Below, piece after piece: positions 28,130-39,143 of a DNA stretch of 64,000 bases. Source of the DNA: Sphingobacteriales bacterium. GTDB taxonomy: Bacteria; Bacteroidota; Bacteroidia; Chitinophagales; Chitinophagaceae. Made by a program: the position numbers and the translations under genes. The DNA lies in the NCBI GenBank assembly GCA_004144175.1, contig SEFT01000008.1, positions 62,001 to 126,000 of the forward strand, read 5' to 3'. Position 1 is the first letter of the stretch. Each line of letters starts with the position of its first letter. The notes beneath the pieces are model-generated. The model was not told the origin of the DNA. It ran no database searches and was given only the letters and a program-made list of their open reading frames with translations.

Positions 28130-29236
28130 TTAGCGTCTGCCCAATTCACGCAGCATCTTACCATGCAATACCAGCGCCCTGAATACCGTTGGCTGTACAT
28201 TATAAGCTATACCATATTGCTCTGCAACGCTTTTTATGATCTTCGACATTGCAGGATAATGCACATGGCAGATATGAGGGAACAAGTGGTGCTCTATCTG
28301 GAAGTTTAGCCCGCCAATGAACCAGGACGTTATTCTGCTGTTTGGTGCAAAATTGGTGGTATTATTAAGCTGGTGCGTCGCCCAGTTATCCTCAATTTTT
28401 CGGCTCTCGTTCGGCACCGGGAAGCCGGAAGTTTCCATTACATGCGCCGGTTGAAAGATACAGGCAAGCGATAGTCCGGCGATCATCTGCATAATAATGT
28501 ACCCAAATATAACATGATACCATGCAAAGCCGGAAAACAACATAGGAACAACGAATAAGTACGCGATATAGAACACCTTGAGCAAAGTAAGCTCTGTAAA
28601 AGCCTTGCGCAGGGTCACCTTTTCCTTTTGCAGCAATCCTTCTTTTTCATACCTGAATATCTGCTTATAATCTTTCACGGTTGCCCAGTAGAGGTTCATA
28701 AGCGAATACAGGAACCAGGCATATATATGCTGATAGCGGTGGATACCCATCAACGGTTTATGTGGCGACATGCGTATCAGCTTCGTACCTTCAATGTCTT
28801 CGTCCAGGCCATCCAGATTAGTATAGGTGTGGTGCAGTATATTGTGCTGTATACGCCAGTTGCGCGAATACCCGCCCAGTAGATTTAGTACATTCCCCAG
28901 AAAGCTATTTACCGTATTGTTAGTAGAATAAGAGCCATGATTGGAATCGTGCATCACCGATGCACCTATACCTACTGTACCTATACCCATAGTGACCCAC
29001 GCGGCATAGAACAGCCAGGGACTTGCAGCCGTAAGCCCCGTTGCGATTAGCAAAAACGGTACGAAGTAAAGAGAAAGCATCACTATGGTTTTTATACGCA
29101 TAGTGTTATTGGCATTGGTGGTAATATTGTTGTTTTGGAAGTATTCATCCACCCTTTGTTTCATCACATTGTAAAAACTCTCCTGTCCGCCGGGGGCAAA
29201 TTTCACTATCTTTTTTCTCTCTATAACTTTCGACAC
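28130..29236 (-). CDS. Membrane fatty acid desaturase (acyl-CoA desaturase, linoleoyl-CoA desaturase-like)
   Basis: His boxes HDSNHG, HNILHHTYTN, QIEHHLFPHICHVHY. Confidence 0.93.
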   Translation of the reverse strand: MSKVIERKKIVKFAPGGQESFYNVMKQRVDEYFQNNNITTNANNTMRIKTIVMLSLYFVPFLLIATGLTAASPWLFYAAWVTMGIGTVGIGASVMHDSNHGSYSTNNTVNSFLGNVLNLLGGYSRNWRIQHNILHHTYTNLDGLDEDIEGTKLIRMSPHKPLMGIHRYQHIYAWFLYSLMNLYWATVKDYKQIFRYEKEGLLQKEKVTLRKAFTELTLLKVFYIAYLFVVPMLFSGFAWYHVIFGYIIMQMIAGLSLACIFQPAHVMETSGFPVPNESRKIEDNWATHQLNNTTNFAPNSRITSWFIGGLNFQIEHHLFPHICHVHYPAMSKIIKSVAEQYGIAYNVQPTVFRALVLHGKMLRELGRR

Positions 29237-29358
29237 TAACTGTATTTAAGAATGGTAGGTAGTGAAGGTAGGCTTTTATTATGCTAAAACAGGATAATAT
29301 AAATAATGTAACTAATAATTACCAAATGGAAGGTAGCTTATATAACAGCAACAAAAAA

Positions 29359-29380
29359 ATGGCCACCCAAAGGTGGCCAT
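29359..29380. terminator. Terminator hairpin
   Basis: ATGGCCACC-CAAA-GGTGGCCAT. Confidence 0.75.
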
Positions 29381-29404
29381 TACTGTATAAGCTAAATGTA
29401 GTTA

Positions 29405-30811
29405 TTAAAGGTGTATTGCTTCGCCCAGCGCTACTTCTATAGCGTCTTTTACGGCTTCGCTCATAGTTGGGTGCGGGAAGATCGTATCCAGCTGCTCCTG
29501 CCATGTAGTCTCCAACTTGCGCGATGCTACTGTTTGTGCAATGATCTCGGTAACGTTTGCGCCGATCATGTGCGTCCCTAGCCACTCACCGTACTTCGCA
29601 TCAAAGATCACCTTTACAAAACCTTCGTTAGCACCAGCAGCGCTGGCTTTACCTGAAGCCGAGAATGGGAACTTACCCACTTTTATCTCGTAACCGGCTT
29701 CCTTCGCTTGCTTTTCCGTAAGGCCTACTGACGCTATTTCAGGCACGCAGTAAGTACATCCTGGTACGTTGCCGTAATCCAGTGGTTCCGGATTGTGGTG
29801 GTGCTTGCCTTCTTTATGTGCTATTGCTTCAACGCATATCACAGCCTCTTTCATGGCTACGTGCGCCAGCGCCTGGCCCATTACGATGTCGCCGATAGCA
29901 TATACGCCATCAACGTTTGTTTTGTACATTTTATCAACCGTTACGCGGCCTTTGTCAGTAGCGATCTTCAGGTCTTCAAGGCCAATGTTTTCGATGTTGG
30001 TAGATACACCTACTGCACTCAGTAGGATGTCTGCTTCCAGCACTTCTTCGCCATTAGCAGTTTTCACGTATGCTTTTACACCGTTTCCGCTCGTATCTAC
30101 GCGCTCTACCGAAGAATTGGTCATTACAGTAATGCCTTTCTTCTTGTAGCTCTTCTCCAGTTCTTTAGAGATATCCTCATCTTCAACCGGCACAATACGC
30201 GGCATGAACTCGACGATAGTAACCTTAGTGCCAATGCTGTGATAGAAATATGCAAACTCAACGCCTATAGCGCCCGAACCCACTACGATCATTGATTTAG
30301 GCTGCGTTGGCAGGCTCATAGCCTCGCGGTAGCCAATGATCTTTTTGCCATCGATAGGCAGGTTAGGCAGTTGGCGCGAACGGCCACCTGTTGCCACGAT
30401 GATATGTTTTGCCTGGTGAGTGGCTGTTTTGCCATCAGCAGCTTTTACTTCTACTTCTTTTTTACCGGTCAGCTTTCCGAAGCCCATCAGCACCTCTATC
30501 TTGTTCTTCTTCATCAGGAACTGGATGCCCTTGCTCATCTTGTCGGCTACACCGCGGCTGCGTTTGATGATCTTTTCAAAATCAGCTTTTGCTTCGCCTA
30601 CGGTAATGCCATAGTCCTGCGAATGGCTGATGTACTCAAACACCTGTGCCGATTTCAACAATGCCTTGGTAGGGATACATCCCCAGTTGAGGCAAATACC
30701 ACCCAAGCTTTCGCGCTCTACTATTGCTGTCTTGAATCCCAATTGTGCTGCACGGATAGCTGCTACATATCCGCCAGGGCCGCTACCGATTACGATTACA
30801 TCGTATGCCAT
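29405..30811 (-). CDS. lpdA: Dihydrolipoyl dehydrogenase
   Basis: VIGSGPGGYVAAIRAAQLG, GGICLNWGCIPTKALL redox motif, C-terminal HPHPTMSEAV... (here IFPHPTMSEAVKDA). Confidence 0.97.
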   Translation of the reverse strand: MAYDVIVIGSGPGGYVAAIRAAQLGFKTAIVERESLGGICLNWGCIPTKALLKSAQVFEYISHSQDYGITVGEAKADFEKIIKRSRGVADKMSKGIQFLMKKNKIEVLMGFGKLTGKKEVEVKAADGKTATHQAKHIIVATGGRSRQLPNLPIDGKKIIGYREAMSLPTQPKSMIVVGSGAIGVEFAYFYHSIGTKVTIVEFMPRIVPVEDEDISKELEKSYKKKGITVMTNSSVERVDTSGNGVKAYVKTANGEEVLEADILLSAVGVSTNIENIGLEDLKIATDKGRVTVDKMYKTNVDGVYAIGDIVMGQALAHVAMKEAVICVEAIAHKEGKHHHNPEPLDYGNVPGCTYCVPEIASVGLTEKQAKEAGYEIKVGKFPFSASGKASAAGANEGFVKVIFDAKYGEWLGTHMIGANVTEIIAQTVASRKLETTWQEQLDTIFPHPTMSEAVKDAIEVALGEAIHL

Positions 30812-30915
30812 ATGAAAGAAATAAAGATTGTTTGATGAATTAAACCGGACAAATGTAGCTAATATTTTTTCAGTACGAAATAGTAAGGTGCAAGCACTTT
30901 CCCAAATGCAAAAAC

Positions 30916-30940
30916 GAATGCTCCCGTTTTAGGAGCATTC
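30916..30940. terminator. Terminator hairpin
   Basis: GAATGCTCC-CGTTTTA-GGAGCATTC. Confidence 0.65.
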
Positions 30941-30992
30941 ATTCGATTATAGGCGAAAACCTATATTACCTTGGTTGTATTTGTTCCCTGCG

Positions 30993-31313
30993 TTATTCGT
31001 TTACATCACCTGTTTCCGCCAGTTTACGACGGTGTGGTTTCAGGTGGGCACGGTACGTTGGGCTGAATGCTTTAAATTTCTTTTGGCCATGTTCATCTAC
31101 CGAATCTTCCTGCCTTTTGCTCATTATAAAGCTGTAAAGGCGCATCGCCGGGTAGAAGAGTGCTGCTGCGGCTACTACAGTCAGGCCCACCATTTTCCAG
31201 GTGTAGTCTATTGAATTCCATGTCCTGTTTATCGATCTTGTGTTCAGCGCTTTCATATTCACGTTCATAACATTCATCTTTAGTCCTCTAGTAGTTTTAA
31301 AAACCCGCGCCAC
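30993..31313 (-). CDS. Hypothetical protein with one hydrophobic segment
   Basis: ORF of 106 aa bounded by hairpins; TM MVGLTVVAAAALFYPAMRLYSFI; start may be the internal Met near 31277. Confidence 0.55.
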   Translation of the reverse strand: MARVFKTTRGLKMNVMNVNMKALNTRSINRTWNSIDYTWKMVGLTVVAAAALFYPAMRLYSFIMSKRQEDSVDEHGQKKFKAFSPTYRAHLKPHRRKLAETGDVNE

Positions 31314-31343
31314 TGATGCCTTGATATTCTTGTGTAAATGTTA

Positions 31344-31369
31344 AAAGCACCCATTTGCATGGGTGCTTT
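31344..31369. terminator. Terminator hairpin
   Basis: AAAGCACCCAT-TTGC-ATGGGTGCTTT. Confidence 0.8.
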
Positions 31370-31393
31370 AGTTTGTCTTATCGCAGAGTTAGT

Positions 31394-33043
31394 TTAGCCG
31401 AGCGCTTTTCTTCCCCTGTTCATGGAGAGCAGATACAGCAGCAGGTGCACACCTGCAAAGCCCAGAGAAAAGTAGTAAAGAATAGTATCGTCCGCTTCTG
31501 CATATTTGTGGTGTATCATAGCTACGATCACCAACAGCACGGTCATTGCCAGGCCGGTAAAAGAGACGATACGGTAGCTGCTGTTATTGAAGACCCCAGC
31601 ATTTAATCTGCTGCGGCTCATGCCATAGTACAAGTATATGTCAAAACCGATCATCATCCACACTATAAGGCGTATCCAGGTATCCGAAGGAAGGAATACC
31701 ATCATGAACAGGCATACGGCAACACCCAATAGCGGCACCAAAGGCACCAGCGGTGTACTAAAGGCACGCGGTGCATCGGGCATCTTTTTTCGCATCACCA
31801 ACACGCCTATGCAAACCAATATGAACGCAAACAAGGTTCCGATGCTGGTCATTTCTCCCACTATATCTGCGGGTACAAATGCGGCAAACAGGCTCACGAA
31901 CAGCATAAACAGGAAGTTGTTTCTGGCCGGTGTTCTGTATTTAGGATGTACTTCAGAGAATACTTTAGGGATAAGTCCATCGCGGCTCATCGAGAAGAAC
32001 ACGCGCGATTGCCCCATCAGCATCACCATAATAACAGAAGCATATCCTGCAAGGATGGCAATGATAATAGCCTGGTTGAGCCATGGGTAGTCTGGTTTCA
32101 TTACACCATCAGCACCGGGCTGCCCCATATGGTCAATAGCTACTACTACAGGTGCTATACCATCACTGCCTTTAAACATTTCATAGCTCACTACGCCGGT
32201 CATTACGTGTGCAAACAAGATGTATAATACAGTACATATACCCAGCGAGAGCAGGATACCTATGGGCATATCGCGCTTCGGGTTCTTAGCTTCCTGTGCT
32301 GCTGTCGACACGGCATCAAAGCCAATGTAGGCAAAGAACACGATAGCCGCTGCGCGGATGATACCGCTAAAGCCAAACTCACCAAACGTACCGGTATTCT
32401 CGGGTATGTATGGCTGATAATTTTCCGGACGGATATACTGCCAGCCGAGCGCGATAAATATGAGTACTACGCAAACCTTTAGTGTTACGATGATACCGTT
32501 GAATAGCGCGGATTCTTTAGTTCCTTTCATCAGCAGCAGCGACATAAGGATAACGATGAATACTGCAGGTATATTCATAATGCCGCCTTGCGCCGGGGAG
32601 GATGTCCAGGCGGGGTCGATATGTATATTATAATAGTCGAGGAATTTTACCAGGTAGCGCGACCAGCTGATAGATACCGTCGCGGCGCCCACTGCATATT
32701 CCAGCACCAGGTCCCAACCGATTATCCAGGCTATGAACTCGCCCATCGTAGCAAAAGAGTAGGTATAGGCACTACCAGCTATCGGTATCATCGACGCAAA
32801 TTCGGCATAGCACAAACCCGCAAATGCACAACCAAGCGCCGCAACAATAAAAGAAATGGTAATGGCGGGTCCCGCATTATTAGCTGCTGCAAGACCTGTA
32901 ATAGAAAATAAACCTGCACCAATAATAGCTCCAATCCCTAATGCCACCAATGCAGCAGCCGAAAGTGTTTTCTTGAGTCCTTTGTCTTCTTCTGATGCCT
33001 CCGCCATTAAAAGATTTAGCGGCTTCCGGATGAATAATCCCAT
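31394..33043 (-). CDS. APC family amino acid permease
   Basis: ALGIGAIIGAGLFSITG, AYTYSFATMGEFIAWIIGWDLVLEYAVGAATVSISWS, FVAYIGFDAVSTAAQEAKNPKRDMPIGI-like motif. Confidence 0.95.
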   Translation of the reverse strand: MGLFIRKPLNLLMAEASEEDKGLKKTLSAAALVALGIGAIIGAGLFSITGLAAANNAGPAITISFIVAALGCAFAGLCYAEFASMIPIAGSAYTYSFATMGEFIAWIIGWDLVLEYAVGAATVSISWSRYLVKFLDYYNIHIDPAWTSSPAQGGIMNIPAVFIVILMSLLLMKGTKESALFNGIIVTLKVCVVLIFIALGWQYIRPENYQPYIPENTGTFGEFGFSGIIRAAAIVFFAYIGFDAVSTAAQEAKNPKRDMPIGILLSLGICTVLYILFAHVMTGVVSYEMFKGSDGIAPVVVAIDHMGQPGADGVMKPDYPWLNQAIIIAILAGYASVIMVMLMGQSRVFFSMSRDGLIPKVFSEVHPKYRTPARNNFLFMLFVSLFAAFVPADIVGEMTSIGTLFAFILVCIGVLVMRKKMPDAPRAFSTPLVPLVPLLGVAVCLFMMVFLPSDTWIRLIVWMMIGFDIYLYYGMSRSRLNAGVFNNSSYRIVSFTGLAMTVLLVIVAMIHHKYAEADDTILYYFSLGFAGVHLLLYLLSMNRGRKALG

Positions 33044-33219
33044 AGATTATAATGATATAAGTTGTCAAACCTAAAGATAAAACGCGGTACATACAAACCA
33101 CAGCATGGAAATATGACAGAGGTTAAACAGCTTAATATCATAAGTAGGCTGTTATAGAAATGAAAATCTTGTTATGAGACCATTTCTGCGCTATGTTTTT
33201 TACATTAGTTTTGGGGTCG

Positions 33220-34002
33220 ATGATCCGGAAGATGATTACAAGAGCGCTGTTTTTTATACTTATTGCTTTCTCCATTACCGCAAGTGCCCAGCCAATGCTG
33301 CCAGACATGGCCGCGGCCAGCGAGAAGGGTATTAACGTGCTGAGCTGGATGAGCCAGTTTGACGGTGTAAAGTCGATTGCCGTACAGCGCTCGTCTGACA
33401 GTGCACATAACTATACTACCGTTGGCTTTGTAAAAAACATCAAGAAAGGACGCCAGGCATTCATCGATGGCCATCCGCTGCCGGGTAACAACTGGTATCA
33501 ATTGTACATCGTTTTTAGCTCTGACCTTACCTGGTTCAGTAATCGGGTGAAGCTTGTTGTAGATAGCAATACCATTGCAAACAAAGGCGTACTGCCGCCA
33601 AACGATTCGCTTCAAAAACTGGCATCGAAAATAAAAATAGATACCGCGGCTGGGGGAGTAGTCTCGGGGAATCCTGCAGATACGTTACAAGGTCTTATTG
33701 ACAAACTGGTGATTGCCATACCCGACCCGGGCGAGATAAATGCGTATTCTTATGTCAAATCTCAATACGTATTCACGAATCCATTTACCGGCCATGTTAA
33801 TATGGAATTGCCTGAGGTAAAAGATTATCGGTACTCTATTCGCTTTTACGATGATAAGGACAAAAGGGTAATGGAAATACCACGCGTAGCAGAATCACCG
33901 ATCATTATCGATAAAAGGAATTTTAAGAAAAAAGGCCTTTACAAGTTCGACCTGATAAGGGATAACGAGAAAATGGAGACTGGTTACATAACCATCTACT
34001 AG
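33220..34002 (+). CDS. Hypothetical secreted protein
   Basis: Signal peptide MIRKMITRALFFILIAFSITASAQ; no recognised domain. Confidence 0.65.
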   Translation: MIRKMITRALFFILIAFSITASAQPMLPDMAAASEKGINVLSWMSQFDGVKSIAVQRSSDSAHNYTTVGFVKNIKKGRQAFIDGHPLPGNNWYQLYIVFSSDLTWFSNRVKLVVDSNTIANKGVLPPNDSLQKLASKIKIDTAAGGVVSGNPADTLQGLIDKLVIAIPDPGEINAYSYVKSQYVFTNPFTGHVNMELPEVKDYRYSIRFYDDKDKRVMEIPRVAESPIIIDKRNFKKKGLYKFDLIRDNEKMETGYITIY

Positions 34003-34658
34003 AAGCTATCGTCCCACTGGTGCGGTTGCTGCATTTGTGCCCATTCAGGGCCCAGGCGGAAACGGCCGCCTGCATATAGCTTCATCATGCTCACCATCTC
34101 TTCTGCATCCCACGAATACACATTACGTGCAAACTTTACCGTATCGCCGGCGTAGTTAAAGAACAGGTTACCATCTTCGTGAATATTCTGAATAAGGTGC
34201 TCCTGTGTCTCAAAACCAAAATAGTCGAAGCAGCCACCTTTCAGCGGATGGTCGGTTTTGGAAGCCTTGCCGCCATAGTGCAGTGGCCCCGCTTTTTTCC
34301 ATTCATAACTACTGGTTACCTGGTTGAAAAGCGTGCGATGTATGAGCGTAAAATTTTGATTGTCCAGCAGTAGTGTCTCGGTAGAGAATATGCGCGAAAG
34401 CAGGCGATAGGCTGCCAACATATATAGTATAGCAGATCCCGACATCGATATCAGGCTCATGACAGCGCTCTCGGCTGGCAACAGGTATATCAGCAGCAAC
34501 GTGGTCATCCCGCAGGTAAACAGGAATTCGGTCCAGAACAGCATCTTTATCCGCACGGGCATGTTATTGCCGATAGTTATAGCCAGATGGTCTTCCCCCC
34601 AGTTATAAGATATCTTATTGGGTTTGGCTTTAGGTGTAGATGGCGCTGATATAACCAT
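33999..34658 (-). CDS. Hypothetical protein with two TM helices
   Basis: ORF 219 aa; hydrophobic pair WTEFLFTCGMTTLLLIYLL / LISMSGSAILYMLAAYRLL. Confidence 0.65.
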   Translation of the reverse strand: MVISAPSTPKAKPNKISYNWGEDHLAITIGNNMPVRIKMLFWTEFLFTCGMTTLLLIYLLPAESAVMSLISMSGSAILYMLAAYRLLSRIFSTETLLLDNQNFTLIHRTLFNQVTSSYEWKKAGPLHYGGKASKTDHPLKGGCFDYFGFETQEHLIQNIHEDGNLFFNYAGDTVKFARNVYSWDAEEMVSMMKLYAGGRFRLGPEWAQMQQPHQWDDSF

Positions 34659-34669
34659 ATTCTAAGATA

Positions 34670-35410
34670 TTAACTACCGACGATATTGTGGAGCTTCGAT
34701 TGTAATATATCTGCAATAAATACTTTGCCAAACTCGTCTTTGAGTATCTCCTTTACTTCCGCTTCGTCTACTTGCCTACCTAGTTCCTGCTGTAGGGAAG
34801 TCACTTTTTTGTCGGTAATGCCACAGGGCACTATATGCCCGAAGTAGCTCAGGTCTGCATTTACATTAAAGGCAAATCCGTGTATGGTTATCCACCTGCT
34901 GCACCTTACGCCCATAGCGCATATCTTACGCGCCTTATTAGGGTCTTCGGGGTCCAGCCATACGCCTGTAGCGCCTTTCAGCCGGTCGGCGGCTATACCA
35001 TAATGCGCCAGCGTATTGATTATCACCTCTTCCAGGCTGCGCATATACTTACCAAGGTCGGTAAAGAAATGCTCGAGGTCCAGCACGGGATAGCCAACGA
35101 TCTGGCCCGGGCCATGGTAGGTAATGTCACCGCCGCGGTTTGTTTTATAGAACGATACATTCAGTTCCTTTAAACGGTTATCCCCAATCAGCAGGTTTTC
35201 CATGTGACCGCTTTTCCCCAAAGTGTAGACGTGCGGATGCTCACAGAAGAACAGATGGTTTTCGGTACGCGCATCTTCCGGCCATTCCGCTTCGGGCAGG
35301 TTATGTCGCAGGGCTTTAGCCTTCAGGCCCCTTTGTAAAATAGCCTCCTGCATATCCCATGCTGCGCCATATTCTATCAAGCCCAAATCTTCAAAATGGA
35401 TGGTTCGCAT
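34670..35410 (-). CDS. lipB: Lipoyl(octanoyl) transferase
   Basis: RGGDITYHGPGQIVGYPVLDL, ATGVWL, KICAMGVRCSRWITIHGFAFNV. Confidence 0.96.
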   Translation of the reverse strand: MRTIHFEDLGLIEYGAAWDMQEAILQRGLKAKALRHNLPEAEWPEDARTENHLFFCEHPHVYTLGKSGHMENLLIGDNRLKELNVSFYKTNRGGDITYHGPGQIVGYPVLDLEHFFTDLGKYMRSLEEVIINTLAHYGIAADRLKGATGVWLDPEDPNKARKICAMGVRCSRWITIHGFAFNVNADLSYFGHIVPCGITDKKVTSLQQELGRQVDEAEVKEILKDEFGKVFIADILQSKLHNIVGS

Positions 35411-35555
35411 ACGTCTCAAATGAGCTACAAAATTAACGATTTCCTACCCCTAAAAATCACGCTGGCACTATGGTTATATAGAATATTGGATTATCGTTTT
35501 ATTAACACTAATTCAATTACATTTGTTATAATACTTTACTAACTATTAGACGATT

Positions 35556-37751
35556 ATGCTGAGATTCATGAAGAATAAGATTCTCATACCGCTATTGATC
35601 CTTGGTGCGTTGGCTACCTTTTTTTCTTTCAAATATAGCGGAGGTGAGCAGAACGATGATCAAAGAAAAACACTTGTATTACAGACGGTTGTAAAAGCAA
35701 TAAATCAGGGCCATTTCAGCCCTCAAAAAATAAACGATTCATTTTCCACAAGGGTTTATAACAAGCTACTTAACACGCTTGACTATGAGAAGAAATTCTT
35801 TACGCAAGCCGATATCAACCAACTAAAGCAATATCAGTTTCAGATAGATGACCAGATCAACAATGGTTCGGTCGAGTTCTTTACAAAGCTGGACGCTATT
35901 TTCCAAAAACGCATCAGTGATGGAGAAGCTTACTATAAGGATATGCTGAGCCGTCCGTTTTCTTTTACCGGTAATGAGCAGGTAGAACTGAATGGCGAAA
36001 AAATTGACTGGGCTGCTGGTGATGAGGCACTGAAAGACCGCTGGAATAAAGTACTGAAGTATCGTGTACTGGCCCGGTATGTGGATGCCAAGAAAGCGCA
36101 GGAAAAATCAAAAGACAGCCTGACTGCTGCCGGTAAATTTAAAACCGATGCGGAACTGGAGCAGGAAGCACGCGATGCAGTCCGCAAGAATCAGGACCTG
36201 TATTTCAAACGCCTTCGTAAGATAGATGATAAGGAACGTTTCACGCTTTATGTAAATTCCATTACCAATAGCCAAGACCCGCATACCGACTATCTACCGC
36301 CAATTGATAAGCAACGCTTTGATGAGTCGATGTCCGGAACATTCTTCGGTATTGGTGCACAGCTAAAAGACGAGGATGGCAAGATCAAGATAGCATCGGT
36401 AATAGCCGGTAGCCCGAGCTGGAAACAAGGCCGACTGAAAGCTGGCGACGAGATACAAAAAGTGGCACAAGGAGCAGACGAGCCTGTAGACATACAGGGT
36501 TACGATATAGAAGATGCAGTAAAATTGATACGCGGTAAGAAGGGTACAGAAGTACGCCTTACTGTAAAGAAGGTAAACGGTGCTACAGAAGTTATTCCCA
36601 TCATACGTGGCGAAGTGCTGCTGGACGATGTGTTCGCAAAATCGGCGCTTATACAAGGCCCTACCGGCCCGATAGGCTACATATACCTGCCGGAGTTCTA
36701 CTCTGACTTCCAGAACATCAACGGCCGCCGCAGCGCCGAAGATGTGGGCAAAGAAGTTGCCAAGTTGAAAAATGCAGGTGTAACAGGTATCATCCTCGAC
36801 CTGCGTAATAACGGTGGTGGTTCGCTGAGCGATGTGGTAGATATGTCTGGCTTGTTCATCGACCAGGGACCTATTGTACAGGTGAAGAGCAGCAATGCAT
36901 CTCCAATGACCCTGCGCGACCAGAATAAGGGTATTCAGTACGACGGCCCGCTGGTAGTGATGGTAAACCAGAACAGCGCATCAGCATCTGAGATACTGGC
37001 TGCTGCCATGCAGGATTATAAGCGCGCTGTAATTGTCGGCTCTACTACTTATGGCAAGGGTACCGTGCAAAAGCTTATTTCGCTTGACGACTTTATGAGC
37101 ATGAGCGATCGTTTGGGCGGCCTTGTACAAAACCGGGAATCCGGTAAAGCCGGCGAAAGCGAAGATGCCATCGGTTCATTGAAGTTGACTGTACAGAAGT
37201 TCTATCGTGTAAATGGTGGCTCTACGCAGCTAAAAGGTGTGGTGCCGGATATCGACCTTCCGGATCCTTATCAGCATATAGATATGGGTGAGCGTCGCGA
37301 TAAGGCTGCATTGAAATGGGATGAGATACCTGCTGCTAACTATAATATCGTTTCTAACCCTGTGAACGTAGCTCAGATAGCTGCCGCAAGCAAAAAGCGT
37401 GTATCTAACAATGCTACATTCGATCTGATAAAGGAAAGTGCAAAACGCATGAAGCAGCAGCAGGACGATAACCAGTATGCGCTGAATGAAAATGGCTATC
37501 GTAAACAACTGGAAGAAGCGAATGCTACTTCTAAGAAGATGGAAGAACTGGAGAAGAAGGTAACTCCGCTCAACATCACCAACCTTCAGGAAGATATGGC
37601 CCGTATCAACATGGATAGCTCAACCATCCAGAAGAATAGTGAGTGGCTTAAGAACATGAAGAAAGACATTTACCTGGCCGAAACGATCAACATTATCGCC
37701 GATATCGCCAAGCAAAATGTGAAAGTTAGCATGGGTGAGAATAAGAGATAA
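35556..37751 (+). CDS. Carboxy-terminal processing protease (Tsp/Prc-like, S41)
   Basis: PDZ domain; GIILDLRNNGGGSLSDVVDMSGLFI, VMVNQNSASASEILAAAMQDYKRAVIVGSTTYGKGTVQ. Confidence 0.96.
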   Translation: MLRFMKNKILIPLLILGALATFFSFKYSGGEQNDDQRKTLVLQTVVKAINQGHFSPQKINDSFSTRVYNKLLNTLDYEKKFFTQADINQLKQYQFQIDDQINNGSVEFFTKLDAIFQKRISDGEAYYKDMLSRPFSFTGNEQVELNGEKIDWAAGDEALKDRWNKVLKYRVLARYVDAKKAQEKSKDSLTAAGKFKTDAELEQEARDAVRKNQDLYFKRLRKIDDKERFTLYVNSITNSQDPHTDYLPPIDKQRFDESMSGTFFGIGAQLKDEDGKIKIASVIAGSPSWKQGRLKAGDEIQKVAQGADEPVDIQGYDIEDAVKLIRGKKGTEVRLTVKKVNGATEVIPIIRGEVLLDDVFAKSALIQGPTGPIGYIYLPEFYSDFQNINGRRSAEDVGKEVAKLKNAGVTGIILDLRNNGGGSLSDVVDMSGLFIDQGPIVQVKSSNASPMTLRDQNKGIQYDGPLVVMVNQNSASASEILAAAMQDYKRAVIVGSTTYGKGTVQKLISLDDFMSMSDRLGGLVQNRESGKAGESEDAIGSLKLTVQKFYRVNGGSTQLKGVVPDIDLPDPYQHIDMGERRDKAALKWDEIPAANYNIVSNPVNVAQIAAASKKRVSNNATFDLIKESAKRMKQQQDDNQYALNENGYRKQLEEANATSKKMEELEKKVTPLNITNLQEDMARINMDSSTIQKNSEWLKNMKKDIYLAETINIIADIAKQNVKVSMGENKR

Positions 37752-37773
37752 GTTTAAGCTGATATCATAATAC

Positions 37774-37804
37774 AAGCCGCTCAATTTCGTTGAGCGGCTT
37801 TTTT
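37774..37804 (+). terminator. Rho-independent terminator
   Basis: AAGCCGCTCAA-TTTCG-TTGAGCGGCTT + TTTT. Confidence 0.85.
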
Positions 37805-37810
37805 GCGTCT

Positions 37811-38692
37811 ATGAAATATTACAGACACTTTCTTCGTTCTTGGATTATGAACCGTATCAAAAAGTATATCTTTCATAAGAACGTACGAATAAGGGCTGCA
37901 ATATCCACGCTATACATCCTTGCCGGCATTATTGTTAACTTCTTTCTGTTGCAAGTATATTGTATGCCTGTATGGTGGGCAGCAATATGCTTTATACTCT
38001 GCAGCATTGCCAGCATTTGGTTCCCTTTTTTGAGGAACAAGTTTCTTGTTGCTGTCGCCTCTTTTCTATTGGGCGTCGCAGTTCTGGTCTTTACTTATTG
38101 CCATCTTTTTTTGTGGGGCGTACCACATTCGCTATGGTCGTTATTTACCTCAGTTTTTGGGTCATTACTTGGTTATTTATTAGGTATTCTTGTATTCGGA
38201 GGCGGACTGCTGGCATTTATTCCCCTTTATTTTTTATACCATATTTATAAATATTACCGTTCAGGCAACGTCAATAAACGTTCATTCCGGGCGGGGTTGT
38301 TGTTGCCCCTATTGCCTCTGTGTATCTATTGTTACGGCTTCAAGAATAGTTTTGAACAGTTTAAGTCGGCATACATGGCATATCCCAAACCTCATCTTAA
38401 TCTCTCTAAATTTAAACCCGACTTTTATACAGAAAGGGTCCTCGGTATCGGAATAAAGTACCATATACTACTCGAATTTATATACGACGGATGGCGCCCT
38501 CCCATGCACGACCCTTTTCTAAATATCAGCATTTGGTTTTACTCACTTAAGGGTTATCCTCTTATCGGTTTATCAGACCAGGTAAAGTATTATCAACTAC
38601 TGTTTCCGGATAAGCCGGTTTTAGTTTGGTGTCCGTGTTCTTATTCGTATGATGGTCTTGGCTATTTCAGGCAGCCTCCCACAAGCGATTGA
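37811..38692 (+). CDS. Hypothetical membrane protein (4-5 TM)
   Basis: ORF with several hydrophobic segments; no recognised motif; exact start uncertain. Confidence 0.55.
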   Translation: MKYYRHFLRSWIMNRIKKYIFHKNVRIRAAISTLYILAGIIVNFFLLQVYCMPVWWAAICFILCSIASIWFPFLRNKFLVAVASFLLGVAVLVFTYCHLFLWGVPHSLWSLFTSVFGSLLGYLLGILVFGGGLLAFIPLYFLYHIYKYYRSGNVNKRSFRAGLLLPLLPLCIYCYGFKNSFEQFKSAYMAYPKPHLNLSKFKPDFYTERVLGIGIKYHILLEFIYDGWRPPMHDPFLNISIWFYSLKGYPLIGLSDQVKYYQLLFPDKPVLVWCPCSYSYDGLGYFRQPPTSD

Positions 38693-38715
38693 TGGTTTAT
38701 TTGTAGGTTTGCGTC

Positions 38716-39129
38716 ATGTCAACCCCCAAGTTCACATCTGCTCTCGGTATACAGTTCATGGTACAGGAAGACCCCAATAAACCACATGTGGTATTGCTGC
38801 TCGTTGAAGACCGCGAAAGCTCGATAGAGGCTTACGATCATCTGAAGCAAAACTATCCGCTGGGCAGCCTGCGTATGGATATGATGGAAACAGGTGACGG
38901 AACAATCATCGTGCGGCTCAGCGAAATGAAGACCGGCGATGCCATTGCCAATATGGAGCTTTCTTACAATCAGCCACAGTTGCTGTCGTTTGCAGAGAAA
39001 GCGCATAAGGAAACGCCGTTCGTGCTGATACCTGCATTATATACTTCGCCGGATGCTCCGTTACAACCCCTGCTGGGTAGTGATAGTAAAACAGTATTGA
39101 CGGTGAGCGGATATAACCTTATTTCATAG
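38716..39129 (+). CDS. Hypothetical protein
   Basis: 137 aa ORF followed by terminator hairpin. Confidence 0.6.
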   Translation: MSTPKFTSALGIQFMVQEDPNKPHVVLLLVEDRESSIEAYDHLKQNYPLGSLRMDMMETGDGTIIVRLSEMKTGDAIANMELSYNQPQLLSFAEKAHKETPFVLIPALYTSPDAPLQPLLGSDSKTVLTVSGYNLIS

Positions 39130-39143
39130 CACAGTAAACGAAA